Assembly (NCBI GenBank): GCA_030849805.1
Contig: JASANZ010001937.1
Coordinates: 1 to 25,717, forward strand
Origin: Sergeia podlipaevii
Lineage: Eukaryota; Euglenozoa; Kinetoplastea; Trypanosomatida; Trypanosomatidae
DNA: 25,717 nucleotides
Direction of reading: 5' to 3'
Both the position numbers and the translations under genes were made by a program. The notes beneath the pieces were generated by a model that searched no databases, was not told the origin of the DNA, and was given only the letters and a program-made list of their open reading frames with translations. Of the stretch, positions 1 through 8,796 are shown piece by piece. Position 1 is the first letter of the stretch; each line of letters opens with the position of its first letter.

Positions 1-812
1 AAGATGTAGACAATACAGTACAGTGGAAGATTTAAAAAAAAAAAAAAAAAGATTGAAACAACAATAATAATAATCATCATCATAAACCGCGGCAACAACA
101 AGAAAGTGCACGAATGAAAGCGTGAATAGACCACACACATATGAATGTAAAAAATGCACAACAACAATAACAACAACAGCGACGCTTGCACTACTCTGCA
201 CGTATATATATATTTCTCCGTGTATAAAAATTGAGTAAGAAAAAAAGACAAAAGAGGAGAAAAAAAAAGCAATCCTGCCCGCGCAGTTCCTTTTTTTTTT
301 TTCAATCTTCAATTTGTCTCATTTTCCTTTTTATATTTTCGATAATAAATACGCGCGTCAATGAAGCAAAAATGGTAGAAACAAGAAAGCAACAACAAGA
401 AACGTACTTTTATTGTAAAAAAAAAAAGAGTAAAAAAGTGGGGGAAAAAAAGAATGCACGCGCACATAAGCACGCAGTCACCAAAAAAAAAAAAAAAATC
501 TTTTTGATTCTTCATCTCTAATAGGAATAATGAAAGAGCGAAGGAAGCACGGAAAAAAAAAAATAGACGATGAAGCACCAGCAAAATTTCATTCCTCTTT
601 TTTTCTATATGTACATGAATTACGGAAAAATAATATTTTTTATAACTCTACTATACCTCCCGTGCAGTTCAGTATTTTTTTTTTTTTTGACGATGCAATG
701 TGATGATAATGCAACACAAAAGAAAAGAAAAGAAAAAAAATAGATGATAAAGACTTGGAATAAAAAGATGATAAACAAGCTATTTTCCTCCAAAGCTTTT
801 CTTCATGTTTGC
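1..812. other. A/T-rich spacer downstream of the GSK3-like gene
   Basis: No credible protein gene is visible here. In the direction of transcription this follows the kinase stop codon, so it probably holds its 3' UTR and the intergenic stretch before the next gene outside the window. It contains long A runs (about 33-50, 483-497, 553-562), T runs (about 291-301, 675-686) and scattered ATA/AAC repeats. Short frames on both strands translate to Lys- or Phe-rich low-complexity sequence and look like by-products of the homopolymers. Confidence 0.6.
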
Positions 813-2783
813 CTATTCCTTCTGCTGCCGCTGCAACGCGGCAAGAATGCGATTGAGTTGAGTGCGCATCTTCGTCTGCAGTTCCTCAGAATACAATCGC
901 GTCTCATCTTCAGTGAGCATGAACATCTCCACAGGAAGAAAGTTTCCACTTGGCAAGCGTGGGGGCAGTGGCTGCTGCTGCTGCCGTGCAGTAACGTCGA
1001 CCTCCTCGTCGCTGCCGTGGCTGTCGCGACGACCCTCTCCTTCAACAGAAGCAGCTTCAAAAAGATCGTCGAAGAAGTGATGCTCCACCACACTCACGGC
1101 GGAAAGACGTTTGCTCGGCACATAGCACAGTAGTTGAGACACCAAATCAATCGCGGATGCTGAGGTACCCTCTGGCATCGCGCGCGACCACGGCATAGCA
1201 CGTATCTTCAAGATATCATAAAAATCCATGTAGTCACGCGACGCACACGGGGCTGCAAACGGCCACTCGGCAGGTGTCGAAGGTGAAGTGAAGTAGGGCG
1301 AGACGCCATCTTCATCGCCGCCGTCCATCTTTCTGTGCTCACAGGTGGAGTGCCCGCCCGCTGAAGACGCCACCGAAGTAGGCATACCCATAGCACTCAA
1401 TGGCACTGAAGCAGCCGTGCAATCCCGCATGCCTCCACTGCCAACATGACCACACGCTGGAGAAGACGACGAAGGCGCAGACGAGATATCAGCAGAAGAC
1501 GCACCACCGCCACTACCACCACTACCGCCGTAGTAGTGCTCGTGTGTGCGAAGCATCGCCTGTGCGCCTTGCGGATTCATGGCATACATCTCCGCTGCAG
1601 ACGGGGCTCCAAGCACTTTGAATATCTCCGCCATCTGATCCACAGTGGAAGATCCACGAAAGAGAGGCTGTGCGTTGTCGCGTAGCAGCTCCGCCGCGAT
1701 GCATCCGAGTGACCAGAGATCCACCTCACATCCATAATGCAAGGCGCCAAACAACAGCTCCGGTGCGCGGTAAGTGCGAGTGCAGATATACGACACGTTC
1801 TTCTCTCGCCTTTGGTTCACAATTTGCTTAGCGCTACCCAAGTCACAGAGCTGCACCCGCCCGGTGGCGGCGTCAGTCAGGATGTTAGCGGGCTTTAGGT
1901 CGCGATGGCACACGCTTCGACCGTGCATGAAAGCCAGTGCTCGTGCAGTTTGGAAAAGAATCACCTTGGCGAGAATTAAAGGGACACGGCGAGCTACAAA
2001 ACCGCCAGCACTCGTAGAAGCAGACGCAGCAGCTGATCCCGCGTCTCCCGCGTCTCCGGTGTTGCGGGAAGTCGATGCCTTCAACCCTGAACCACCAGTG
2101 GTGTCACCGAGGCCTGGCTCACTAGAAAAGTGTGCACCAGCCACATTGCTGTTGTTGTTGTTGGTGGTGTTGCTCTTACCGCCCGCTACAACAGATGAAA
2201 GCGAAGAAAGATCACACGCAAAGTAGCTGTTCTGCACCGCTTTTGGGCGACCATAGTGGCGCTTCAGCTGCTCCAAATTGGATGGAAGGTACGAAGTGAC
2301 TAGATTAAGATACCGCCGGGACGTACCGGCGTCCTCGGTAAAGAAGTGATTGTGCAAGGCGATGATGCAGGGATGTCTTGGTAAAATGCCAACAGACGAC
2401 GGTTTACGAGTCCCAGGGGTGGCCTTCGAGGAGGAGGAGGTCATCCTACTACCGCTTGCTGCCGGCACACGCTGCGCGCGGCCTTGTGAGCTATCGTTAC
2501 CATTCGCGTCTAAAGCCAAATCAACGGGCGTACCCGCACCTAACACATCTCGCAAGATGGCAAGCTCACGGCTACCAAGCCGTGGATCCACAAGCACTTC
2601 CTTAATGGCCACCAGCTCGCCAGTACTTTGAACTGTAGCAAGATACACGGTACCAAAGTTACCGTGGCCAAGTTCTTTTATTTTCCGAAACGGAAGTGCC
2701 TCAGCACCACCGGTACTACTCCACACTGGAGGAGACCGTGGCTGCTGAGAAGTAAAAGTTCTCTTACTAGACGCCTTCTGCAT
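813..2783 (-). CDS. GSK3: GSK3-family serine/threonine protein kinase with large low-complexity inserts
   Basis: A CMGC kinase of about 656 residues, close to glycogen synthase kinase 3. Numbering from the ATG at 2783: Gly-rich loop GHGNFGTV near 39-46, catalytic Lys61 in VAIKE, C-helix Glu73, catalytic loop HRDLKPAN at 293-300, and DLG (not the usual DFG) at 314-316. The activation segment NVSYICTRTYRAPEL carries Tyr332, matching the regulatory Tyr of GSK3. The Arg of SRELAIL, the Arg of HRD and the Lys of GSAKQ match the three basic residues that bind a primed phosphate, so primed-substrate preference is inferred. Two inserts stand out: about 180-262 (Ser/Asn/Gly) and about 404-512 (Gly/Ser), the second after KVLGAP...MNPQ. 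The kinase is therefore much longer than metazoan GSK3. The open frame extends eight codons upstream to a TTG, but ATG 2783 is preferred because the first AG after the upstream polypyrimidine tract removes that extension. It is probably the long GSK3 isoform of trypanosomatids. Confidence 0.93.
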   Translation of the reverse strand: MQKASSKRTFTSQQPRSPPVWSSTGGAEALPFRKIKELGHGNFGTVYLATVQSTGELVAIKEVLVDPRLGSRELAILRDVLGAGTPVDLALDANGNDSSQGRAQRVPAASGSRMTSSSSKATPGTRKPSSVGILPRHPCIIALHNHFFTEDAGTSRRYLNLVTSYLPSNLEQLKRHYGRPKAVQNSYFACDLSSLSSVVAGGKSNTTNNNNSNVAGAHFSSEPGLGDTTGGSGLKASTSRNTGDAGDAGSAAASASTSAGGFVARRVPLILAKVILFQTARALAFMHGRSVCHRDLKPANILTDAATGRVQLCDLGSAKQIVNQRREKNVSYICTRTYRAPELLFGALHYGCEVDLWSLGCIAAELLRDNAQPLFRGSSTVDQMAEIFKVLGAPSAAEMYAMNPQGAQAMLRTHEHYYGGSGGSGGGASSADISSAPSSSSPACGHVGSGGMRDCTAASVPLSAMGMPTSVASSAGGHSTCEHRKMDGGDEDGVSPYFTSPSTPAEWPFAAPCASRDYMDFYDILKIRAMPWSRAMPEGTSASAIDLVSQLLCYVPSKRLSAVSVVEHHFFDDLFEAASVEGEGRRDSHGSDEEVDVTARQQQQPLPPRLPSGNFLPVEMFMLTEDETRLYSEELQTKMRTQLNRILAALQRQQKE

Positions 2784-2791
2784 TCCTTTTG

Positions 2792-2833
2792 CTTGTTTGA
2801 CACACAATAAAATAAAAAAACAAAAAGAAAAAA
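2792..2833 (-). promoter_or_regulatory. Probable trans-splice acceptor for the GSK3-like gene
   Basis: On the minus strand a T-rich tract (2807-2833) is followed by its first AG at 2792-2793, leaving a leader of only about 8 nt before ATG 2783; a second AG lies at 2786-2787. Further T-rich tracts at about 2941-2952, 3061-3074 and 3289-3300 could serve instead and give longer leaders. The call rests on tract-to-AG geometry only. Confidence 0.45.
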
Positions 2834-3998
2834 TGTAGTGTTTGCTTGCTGTTATGTGTGCGTGTGTGTGAGGCAGCAGGCAGAGAGAACTAGTGATTGG
2901 TTTATATCAGTATACGATTGCTGGTAAATAGTAACAATTAAAAAAAAAAAAGAACAATGTTCTCTCGGGATGATTTTCTTTTGTTGTTGTTCGCCCACTA
3001 CTTGAAAAAGCAACGCAACGTACAAAAAAAAAAACGAACCTCTACTTTTTCCTTTTCTTCAAAAAAAAAAAGAAAATCTTTCTGTGTGTGTGTATTGCTG
3101 GAGAGCTTCCCTTCCTGTCACTCTGCTATATGGTATCCTCTTTGAGGAAAACAAAAAAATGTTTCCCAGGCGTAAATATATATACTCTTTTTTTGCCTCT
3201 GTGAGTGTGTATCTTTTTTATAAAAAAAAAAAAAAAAAAAAGGGAGGGACCACTAAATTGTAAACAAAAATACGCAAAAGAAGAAAATGAAAAAAAAAAA
3301 GCGTACACGTGGTGGTGTATACAGTCTAATCTTTATATAGTTGTACTCACGGAAAAATAAATAAACTTTGAGATGTATATTCAAAACAAAATAAAAATTA
3401 TAAAGCAAATAATAATAATAAAGTCAAAAAATAGAAAATAGTAAAGAAGAAAAAAAAAAACAGATATGGCATCCTTCTCAAACTGTATCGCATACATACA
3501 GCAAAGAAAATATTTCTTAGGAGAGGTGTGGAAGCATACCCTCCACTTTCCATCAAGCACTATTCTTTTTTTTTTTCAAAATAGAGCATGACTTTCAGGA
3601 AGGTTGAGTGCATTGGTATTGTCTTGTTGTTGTTGATTTCTTCGTGTATCCCATGGAGAGAGGGAAGAACGGAGATATATACTTAAAAAAGAAAAAAAAC
3701 ACCAATTTAGAAATACAACTCATGCAGAGCACATACACAACGTCAATCCATTCTGCCAGCATAGATTGAAGAGGGAAAAGAAGAAAGACGCCGCCTCTCC
3801 CCTCTTCATGCGACTGCAGTACGCATAGGCACACACACAGAAACATATCCACCAATAGAAATTTGTATTAAAATAATCATAATAATAATAATAACCACAC
3901 AACAAGGGAAAACAACATGAATGAACCCACTCTCTCTCACCCGCTAAATGAAAAAAAAAAAATCATGTTGATCGCTCTATCACCACTACCACCTACTA
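2834..3998. other. Intergenic spacer between IWS1-like and GSK3-like genes
   Basis: About 1.16 kb without a convincing gene. It should contain the 3' UTR of the IWS1-like mRNA plus the splice signals for the kinase. It is dominated by A runs (for example about 3221-3241 and 3289-3300), short T runs, GT-rich stretches and AATAAT repeats at about 3407-3420 and 3878-3892. Open frames here are short and low in complexity on both strands. Confidence 0.6.
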
Positions 3999-5534
3999 TT
4001 ACTGCTCCACAATCTGCTTTGCAAGCGTTCCGGAGAGATTTGTAATCGCAGTCACGGGTGGACGCCATGGCAGAAGGTTGTTGTACGAAGTAGGATCACG
4101 CGGGTCAGGACGCAGCTGTGCCTTCTGGAACGCTTCCGAGCTAGTCGCCACAACCTCAAAAGGCGACGCAACCGACTTGTCACCTTGGCTGTGCCAGAGC
4201 ACTGCCGCCCCACGCTGCAGGTGGTGCTGCTGCCGCCTGCGATCCTCCTCCTCGCCACCACCGGCCTTGGCGCGGCTCAAGCGTTCCAGCAGGCGCACGC
4301 ACTTGGACCGATTCTCAGGGATTTCCTGTTGGTGCACGCGCAGCGCGTTCACCGCACGGCCCAGGTTGGTCGTACGCAGGTGCTCCCACTCTATACCCGT
4401 GAAGCCGAGGTCAATCTCAACGAGGTCACCGTTGCGGCTCACCCGACGCGCGTTACCCAGCGGCTCCATCTCTCCTTGAATAGGAAACCGCAACAACATA
4501 TCCAGCGCGGTCGTCCGTAGCTCAAACGGTGCCGGCTGCTGGTGCTCCAAGTCGAAGATCCACGTGCTGAGCTCCTGAAGAATGCCTGCCTCAACAAGGG
4601 GCCCGATGAGATTGCGACGCAGGCAGCTCGCCTCCACCTTGTGCTTAATGGCGACGCGGTGAAGTGGGGGACCTACGGGAGAAGAGCGCACACTGCTCTG
4701 CGATGAAAGCTGCTGCTGCTGTTGGTGGTCGCGACTCCGCATCTCACAGGTGGCGCGCTCGTCGAGGTCGCGTGCTTGCTGCATCTCGCGGACCAGCATC
4801 GTCGCAAATGTCGCCAGCCTCTTCTGCTCCTCCAATGCGGTGAGTTTTTTCGGTTTGGGAGCCGAGGCATTCAGCATCTGCTCACGACGAGCGTTCTTGC
4901 GGGCAGCGGCATCGCCCGCACGACGAGCCACGGCGCCAGCCTCCCCCAGCAGCACCGCGTCATCCTCGGTCATAAATGGAGGAGTGCCATCAAAAAACGC
5001 GTCACCGACGGGAAGGTCATCCTCGTCCTCGTCAGAGTCTGCGCGTGCGCGCTTGCGCGTAGATTTTTTACTAGCTCCCTTCTCCTTTTTGCTGCTAGAC
5101 TTCTTCTTCTCCTTCTTTTTTTTAACGTCCTTGCTCTTGCGCTTGGAGCTCTTCTTGTCCCCCTTGCCCTGCCTCTTCTGGAGCTTCTTCCACCGCTTAT
5201 ACGCCTTGCGTCCGAGCTGCTTGGCTTCCTTCTTGTCTACTACAAGAAGCAGCTGCTCGTCGTCGAGGGCATCGCCATCAACCACCCCAGTAGCAGCAGC
5301 AGCACCTGTCGCGTCAGCCTCTTCATTCTCACTACCACCGCCATCGCTTCCACTACCGTCAGCGACATCATCATCGCCGCCGCCATCCTCCTCCATGTCG
5401 CCTACCATCACACTCCACACGCTCTCCGCCTGAGCGCCAAATCCGCCTTCCTCGCTCTCTGACACGAGAGGGACTAACGTGGTGGTGACAGCTGCGGCTT
5501 CGGTGGTACTGCTGGCTGCCAGTTCGCCGTCCAT
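3999..5534 (-). CDS. IWS1: IWS1-type transcription elongation factor (TFIIS N-terminal-like domain)
   Basis: A 511-residue protein starting at ATG 5534. Residues 1-95 are acidic and Gly/Ala-rich, residues 100-165 form a very Lys-rich basic block that is probably a nuclear localisation region, and residues 166-175 are an acidic patch. A TFIIS N-terminal/IWS1-like helical domain spans about 296-420. It is recognised from GPLVEAGILQELSTWI, the following LRTTALDMLLRFP helix, and LRTTNLGRAVNALRVHQQ followed by EIPENRSKCVRLLERLSRA, which parallels the IWS1 pattern of a lone Gly-x-Ala-Val helix, a Pro-Glu-Asn turn and a last helix. In other eukaryotes IWS1 binds SPT6 and couples RNA polymerase II elongation to chromatin and mRNA processing; the same role is inferred here. 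About 20-25 residues replace the usual short linker between helices (352-380), which is atypical. The C-terminal 90 residues resemble nothing I recognise. A TFIIS/Elongin-A-like protein is the main alternative. Confidence 0.85.
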   Translation of the reverse strand: MDGELAASSTTEAAAVTTTLVPLVSESEEGGFGAQAESVWSVMVGDMEEDGGGDDDVADGSGSDGGGSENEEADATGAAAATGVVDGDALDDEQLLLVVDKKEAKQLGRKAYKRWKKLQKRQGKGDKKSSKRKSKDVKKKKEKKKSSSKKEKGASKKSTRKRARADSDEDEDDLPVGDAFFDGTPPFMTEDDAVLLGEAGAVARRAGDAAARKNARREQMLNASAPKPKKLTALEEQKRLATFATMLVREMQQARDLDERATCEMRSRDHQQQQQLSSQSSVRSSPVGPPLHRVAIKHKVEASCLRRNLIGPLVEAGILQELSTWIFDLEHQQPAPFELRTTALDMLLRFPIQGEMEPLGNARRVSRNGDLVEIDLGFTGIEWEHLRTTNLGRAVNALRVHQQEIPENRSKCVRLLERLSRAKAGGGEEEDRRRQQHHLQRGAAVLWHSQGDKSVASPFEVVATSSEAFQKAQLRPDPRDPTSYNNLLPWRPPVTAITNLSGTLAKQIVEQ

Positions 5535-5581
5535 TATGCTACTGCTGATGTCGTTGTTTGCTGCTATGCCTTAACGCTCGC

Positions 5582-5615
5582 CTATTCGTGAATGGAAAGA
5601 GGAGGAAAAAAAAGG
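5582..5615 (-). promoter_or_regulatory. Trans-splice acceptor for the IWS1-like gene
   Basis: On the minus strand a 22-nt C/T tract (5594-5615) is followed by its first AG at 5582-5583. This gives a 47-nt leader to ATG 5534 with no earlier ATG, a textbook trypanosomatid arrangement. Confidence 0.65.
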
Positions 5616-6233
5616 TAGTTATCCCTTTCTTTATACTTGTGCTGAATCTTATACTGCGTCTGTTGCTCTCTGCAACGCAGACTAATAAAAATCAAACGGA
5701 AGAAGAAAACAAAAGAAAAAAACAATTATGTATGGATGTGTATCTGCGAATGTACTATCGAGATAGATGCTTTCCTCTAGTATCGCGCCAGCCTTCAGCT
5801 AAAATGCACACACGCAAGCACAACAAGAATATGGAGAAACTCTTTAACTCCGCTGGTAACGTCAGTAAAAAAAAGGGGTGGAGGAAACAAAATGATAACA
5901 ATAAAGAATTGAAACGAGGAAAATGCAGTTTTGTCTGTGTCAACGCAGTTTCCCTACTCATTGAATTCTGAGTCACACTGGTGTATTCAGTGGAAGACCT
6001 TGTATATAGGGTGCACGCGTGCTTCAGATACTACTTTTATTTTTTTTCCACTCTCTCAACAATAGTTGGGGTCCATGTGTATGAACGGTGAATATTTCTG
6101 TTTCAAAATGAAAAAAAGGGGGAAAAGAAAAAACGTGAGTAAATGATATAGTAATGATGTAAGCAAACGCTTGGCTCTAATTTTTCTTTAACAAAAAAGA
6201 ATTAAAAAAAAAGGAAAAAAATCTCAACACATA

Positions 6234-6270
6234 CCTGGGTGCTCATAAAAGGCACGTATTAGCACCTTGG
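6234..6270. other. Imperfect hairpin in spacer
   Basis: CCTGGGTGCT (6234-6243) can pair with AGCACCTTGG (6261-6270): eight Watson-Crick pairs, one wobble and one mismatch, around a 17-nt loop. It stands out from low-complexity surroundings. Its loop carries part of a 16-nt sequence repeated at 25596-25611. Function is unknown. Confidence 0.35.
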
Positions 6271-6966
6271 TTTCGTTGCATTTTTCCTTTCCTTTCGTTT
6301 TGATCTGTCTTGTTTCTTTTCTCTCACTTTTTTTTCTCCTTTGCTGCTAGCATTTTCTACAATTGCTCTTACTATTTTACTTGATTTTTTCTTTTCGTTG
6401 TTCGTCATTCTTCACTGTCCTCCCTGTGAAAAAAAAAGGGGAGGTGGAACGTCGGCGCATTTGATGCCTACAAATAGTGCTTTTTTTTATTTGTGCGTAA
6501 ACTTGGATGCACATAAACACACGAGTTATTACAAAAAAGATTAACTGAAAGTTTTCGCGTTTTTTACATGTGTTGTTATTTATTCATCATATATATATAT
6601 TTCCTTTTGTTTTCTCCTAGCATACGTATATGCACGTGATCTCTTTTTTTTTGTTTTATCCGATCTCAGCATACATCAATGCAATGATCAACAAAACCAC
6701 GCGAATATACGCCAAAACAACAGAAAAAAAAATATGAATAACAACAACAACAACAACAAAGAAACGGGGTACCTCTGCAGTCTTACAGACACACACATAT
6801 ATATATCATAACATGCACCTTTCAACAAGGTGAAAAAAAAAAAGCGAGAGTAATATGCCAAGAGTACATTATTTGAAATATATATAATTGCGAAGCCAAT
6901 ACATAAAAGTTTACTAAAACAGGCTCCAAAGGGGGGTATAAAAAAAAGAAAATCTATTAAAATGCG

Positions 6967-6988
6967 ACACACTTGCAAGCAAGTGTGT
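6967..6988. other. Perfect 9-bp hairpin with 4-nt loop
   Basis: ACACACTTG (6967-6975), loop CAAG, then CAAGTGTGT (6980-6988) form a perfect inverted repeat. It merges with a GT repeat on its right, so part of it may be repeat-derived. Confidence 0.4.
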
Positions 6989-7338
6989 GTGTGACCTGAG
7001 TGATAATCAAATCTTCAAGTAAATATATATATATGTATATATATAGTATATATCCACATGTGTAATCTAGAATTTACTTCCCCCTTTTGCCCGCGTTAAG
7101 AAAAAAAAAAAAAAAAAAAGATGTGAGAAAAAAAAGGTGCGCACACATTGTAACGTGAGGGTGAATACACAAGTCAACCGACATTTTCTCCTTGATTCCT
7201 GATTTGTATCATTTCTTTTTATTACTTATCTTTTCATTCATTCATTACTCGCAACTACTGTTTTCTTTTTTTCCCTTTTGCCTCCGCGTGCACATGTGTC
7301 ACTGTGACTCTGCATGCGTAGATGATGGACATGCACGT

Positions 7339-7350
7339 CCCCCCCCCCCC
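7339..7350. repeat. Poly-C tract, 12 nt
   Basis: A run of 12 C on the plus strand (G on the sense strand), unusual among the otherwise A/T homopolymers of these spacers. Confidence 0.9.
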
Positions 7351-8168
7351 ACAACAAAAAAAAAAATGCGTGAGGGAAAGGAAACAGAAAAGGAAGGAGG
7401 GAGGAGTCAGAAGAAAGAAAGAAAAAAGGAAGAGAAGATATAATTGATGGGGATGTACAATGGAAAAAAACTTTTCGTTACAATGAAAAAAAAAATAGAT
7501 TTACACGTAGTCCCTCTCGCGTTATATCAGCAAGACCATACGTACACACGCGCGCGCATAAAAATCTAAAAAAAAACCCTACAGATACGCACATTTTCTT
7601 CTCATAACGGTTCATATTCATATTCATATATTGCTCTGTAATTGCATAATCCAAGACAACTGGAAAAAAAAAAGAGAGCAGAAAGGGAGGGGAAAGAACA
7701 AGAAACCAAGAAAGCGTAGACTGATAAAACGGCATAACAAAAAAACCCTTTAAACTGCCATTTATACAAATACTAAATGAAACATTTAGAAAAAAAAATT
7801 GCAGAATCACAGAAGAGGGGGAAAAAAATAGGTTTTCTATTTAAGGTGACACCAAAAAAAAGAAGGCAAAATACATGTGTAAAGGTTCACCTAGCCCATC
7901 TATCAATCATGCTTTTTAAAAAAAACCTACATCAAATAAAGAGAGGGATTTTGCTCATTTCTCCCTTTCAGTTCAGTTTGAAATGAGAAGAAGATGACAA
8001 CAATAATATATGAGGGCATTATTAAAAATAAAAAAAAATAAAAAAAAAACAGAAAAAAACAGAGATACCAACGCTGCTGCGCGTCTTTGAGCACTAAATG
8101 TAAAGGTGAAAGAGAGAAAAAAAAGTATTTAAAAAAATGAACGAACAATAGAGTTCATAACGTCTACC

Positions 8169-8201
8169 TATATATTTTTTTTGAAAAAAAAATATTATAT
8201 A
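8169..8201. other. A/T hairpin
   Basis: CTATATA followed by T8, a central G, A9 and TATTATATAG form a long, nearly perfect A/T inverted repeat. It may be chance in A/T-rich DNA. Confidence 0.35.
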
Positions 8202-8466
8202 GATATGTGCACTCAGTGCCGTGATACACAAAATGAGAGGAGAGGTAAATAAAAGAAGAACCAACTAGAAAAAAAAAAACAGGAATAGATAAAAACATAC
8301 ATATATACATATATATATTTTTAGAGAGAGAGAGAGAGGTGTAGAGTTGAAGAAGAGATATCTTGATATCCTTCGTTCTTTTCCTTCCCTGCCTCTTGCC
8401 ATGTGGTCACTAGCACTATATCGATAACCTCTCATACATATACGTATATGCGCATGTCGCACATCG

Positions 8467-8486
8467 ACACACACACACACACACAC
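8467..8486. repeat. (AC)10 microsatellite
   Basis: Ten AC units read directly from the plus strand. A 14-bp perfect palindrome, CATATACGTATATG, lies close by at 8437-8450. Confidence 0.9.
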
Positions 8487-8526
8487 GCATAGCGCACTGC
8501 CGTCATTCTTTTCGTGAGCATGCTTG

Positions 8527-8543
8527 CTTAAAAAAAAAAAAAA
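8527..8543 (-). promoter_or_regulatory. Acceptor-like site (T14 plus AG) inside the 3.2-kb spacer
   Basis: On the minus strand 14 T (8530-8543) are followed at once by AAG, with AG at 8527-8528. An ATG at 8519-8521 follows within 5 nt and opens a 29-codon frame ending at 8432. No longer gene follows, so the site may be unused or may head a short transcript. Confidence 0.3.
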
Positions 8544-8636
8544 GATGCATATATATCTAAAGATAGACAGAAAAAAATCACAATTGTCTCGTATTTACTT
8601 ATTTTCTTATTTTCACTTATCTTTCTTCTTTGCTTG

Positions 8637-8685
8637 CTGAGAAAGAGTTGAAGGAGAAGGATATAGAAGAAGAGAAAAAAAAAAA
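8637..8685 (-). promoter_or_regulatory. Strong acceptor-like polypyrimidine tract just downstream of the gene at 8797
   Basis: On the minus strand a C/T-rich tract of about 47 nt (8639-8685) ends in CTCAG, with AG at 8637-8638 and no earlier AG that would follow a pyrimidine run. It lies about 110 nt past the stop codon at 8797. Trypanosomatid polyadenylation is coupled to downstream tracts, so it could set a short 3' UTR for that gene. No convincing coding frame follows. Confidence 0.45.
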
Positions 8686-8796
8686 GATGAAAAACCCCGT
8701 GACTTTAACTTTTAGGTGTGAAGCTTCGCCTTCTCTCCATCCACTCACAGCCCGGTAAGCATAGTATTTAACACTTACATATATATATCCCCCCCT

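Larger units (their letters stand above)
5616..8796. other. 3.2-kb gene-poor spacer with repeats, hairpins and extra splice-like signals
   Basis: No protein gene is convincing between the stop of the gene at 8797 and the acceptor of the IWS1-like gene. The stretch contains A and T homopolymers throughout, a 12-C run (7339-7350), TA-rich tracts (about 7022-7050), an AC repeat (8467-8486), hairpins (6234-6270, 6967-6988, 8169-8201) and two strong minus-strand tract-plus-AG sites (8637 and 8527). Either the upstream gene has a very long 3' UTR, or non-coding or very small coding transcripts are made here. No tRNA-like cloverleaf or B-box was seen. Confidence 0.6.

Noticed and set aside
4722..5462. 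246-codon plus-strand frame opposite the IWS1-like gene
   Set aside because: It lies wholly antisense to a recognised gene; its Leu/Ser/Ala-rich sequence mirrors the Lys/Glu/Asp-rich and Gly-rich regions of the real protein.
5558..5971. 137-codon plus-strand frame upstream of the IWS1-like gene
   Set aside because: Opposite to the polycistron, low-complexity Lys-rich content, no good plus-strand acceptor, and it overlaps the sense splice signals.
6688..6978. 96-codon hydrophobic minus-strand frame, possible small membrane protein
   Set aside because: It starts at TTG rather than ATG, and its Leu/Phe runs come from GTT repeats and T homopolymers.
8437..8450. 14-bp palindrome CATATACGTATATG as a protein-binding site
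   Set aside because: Similar TA/CG-alternating strings occur elsewhere in these spacers (for example near 6621), and sequence-specific promoters are not expected inside a trypanosomatid polycistron.
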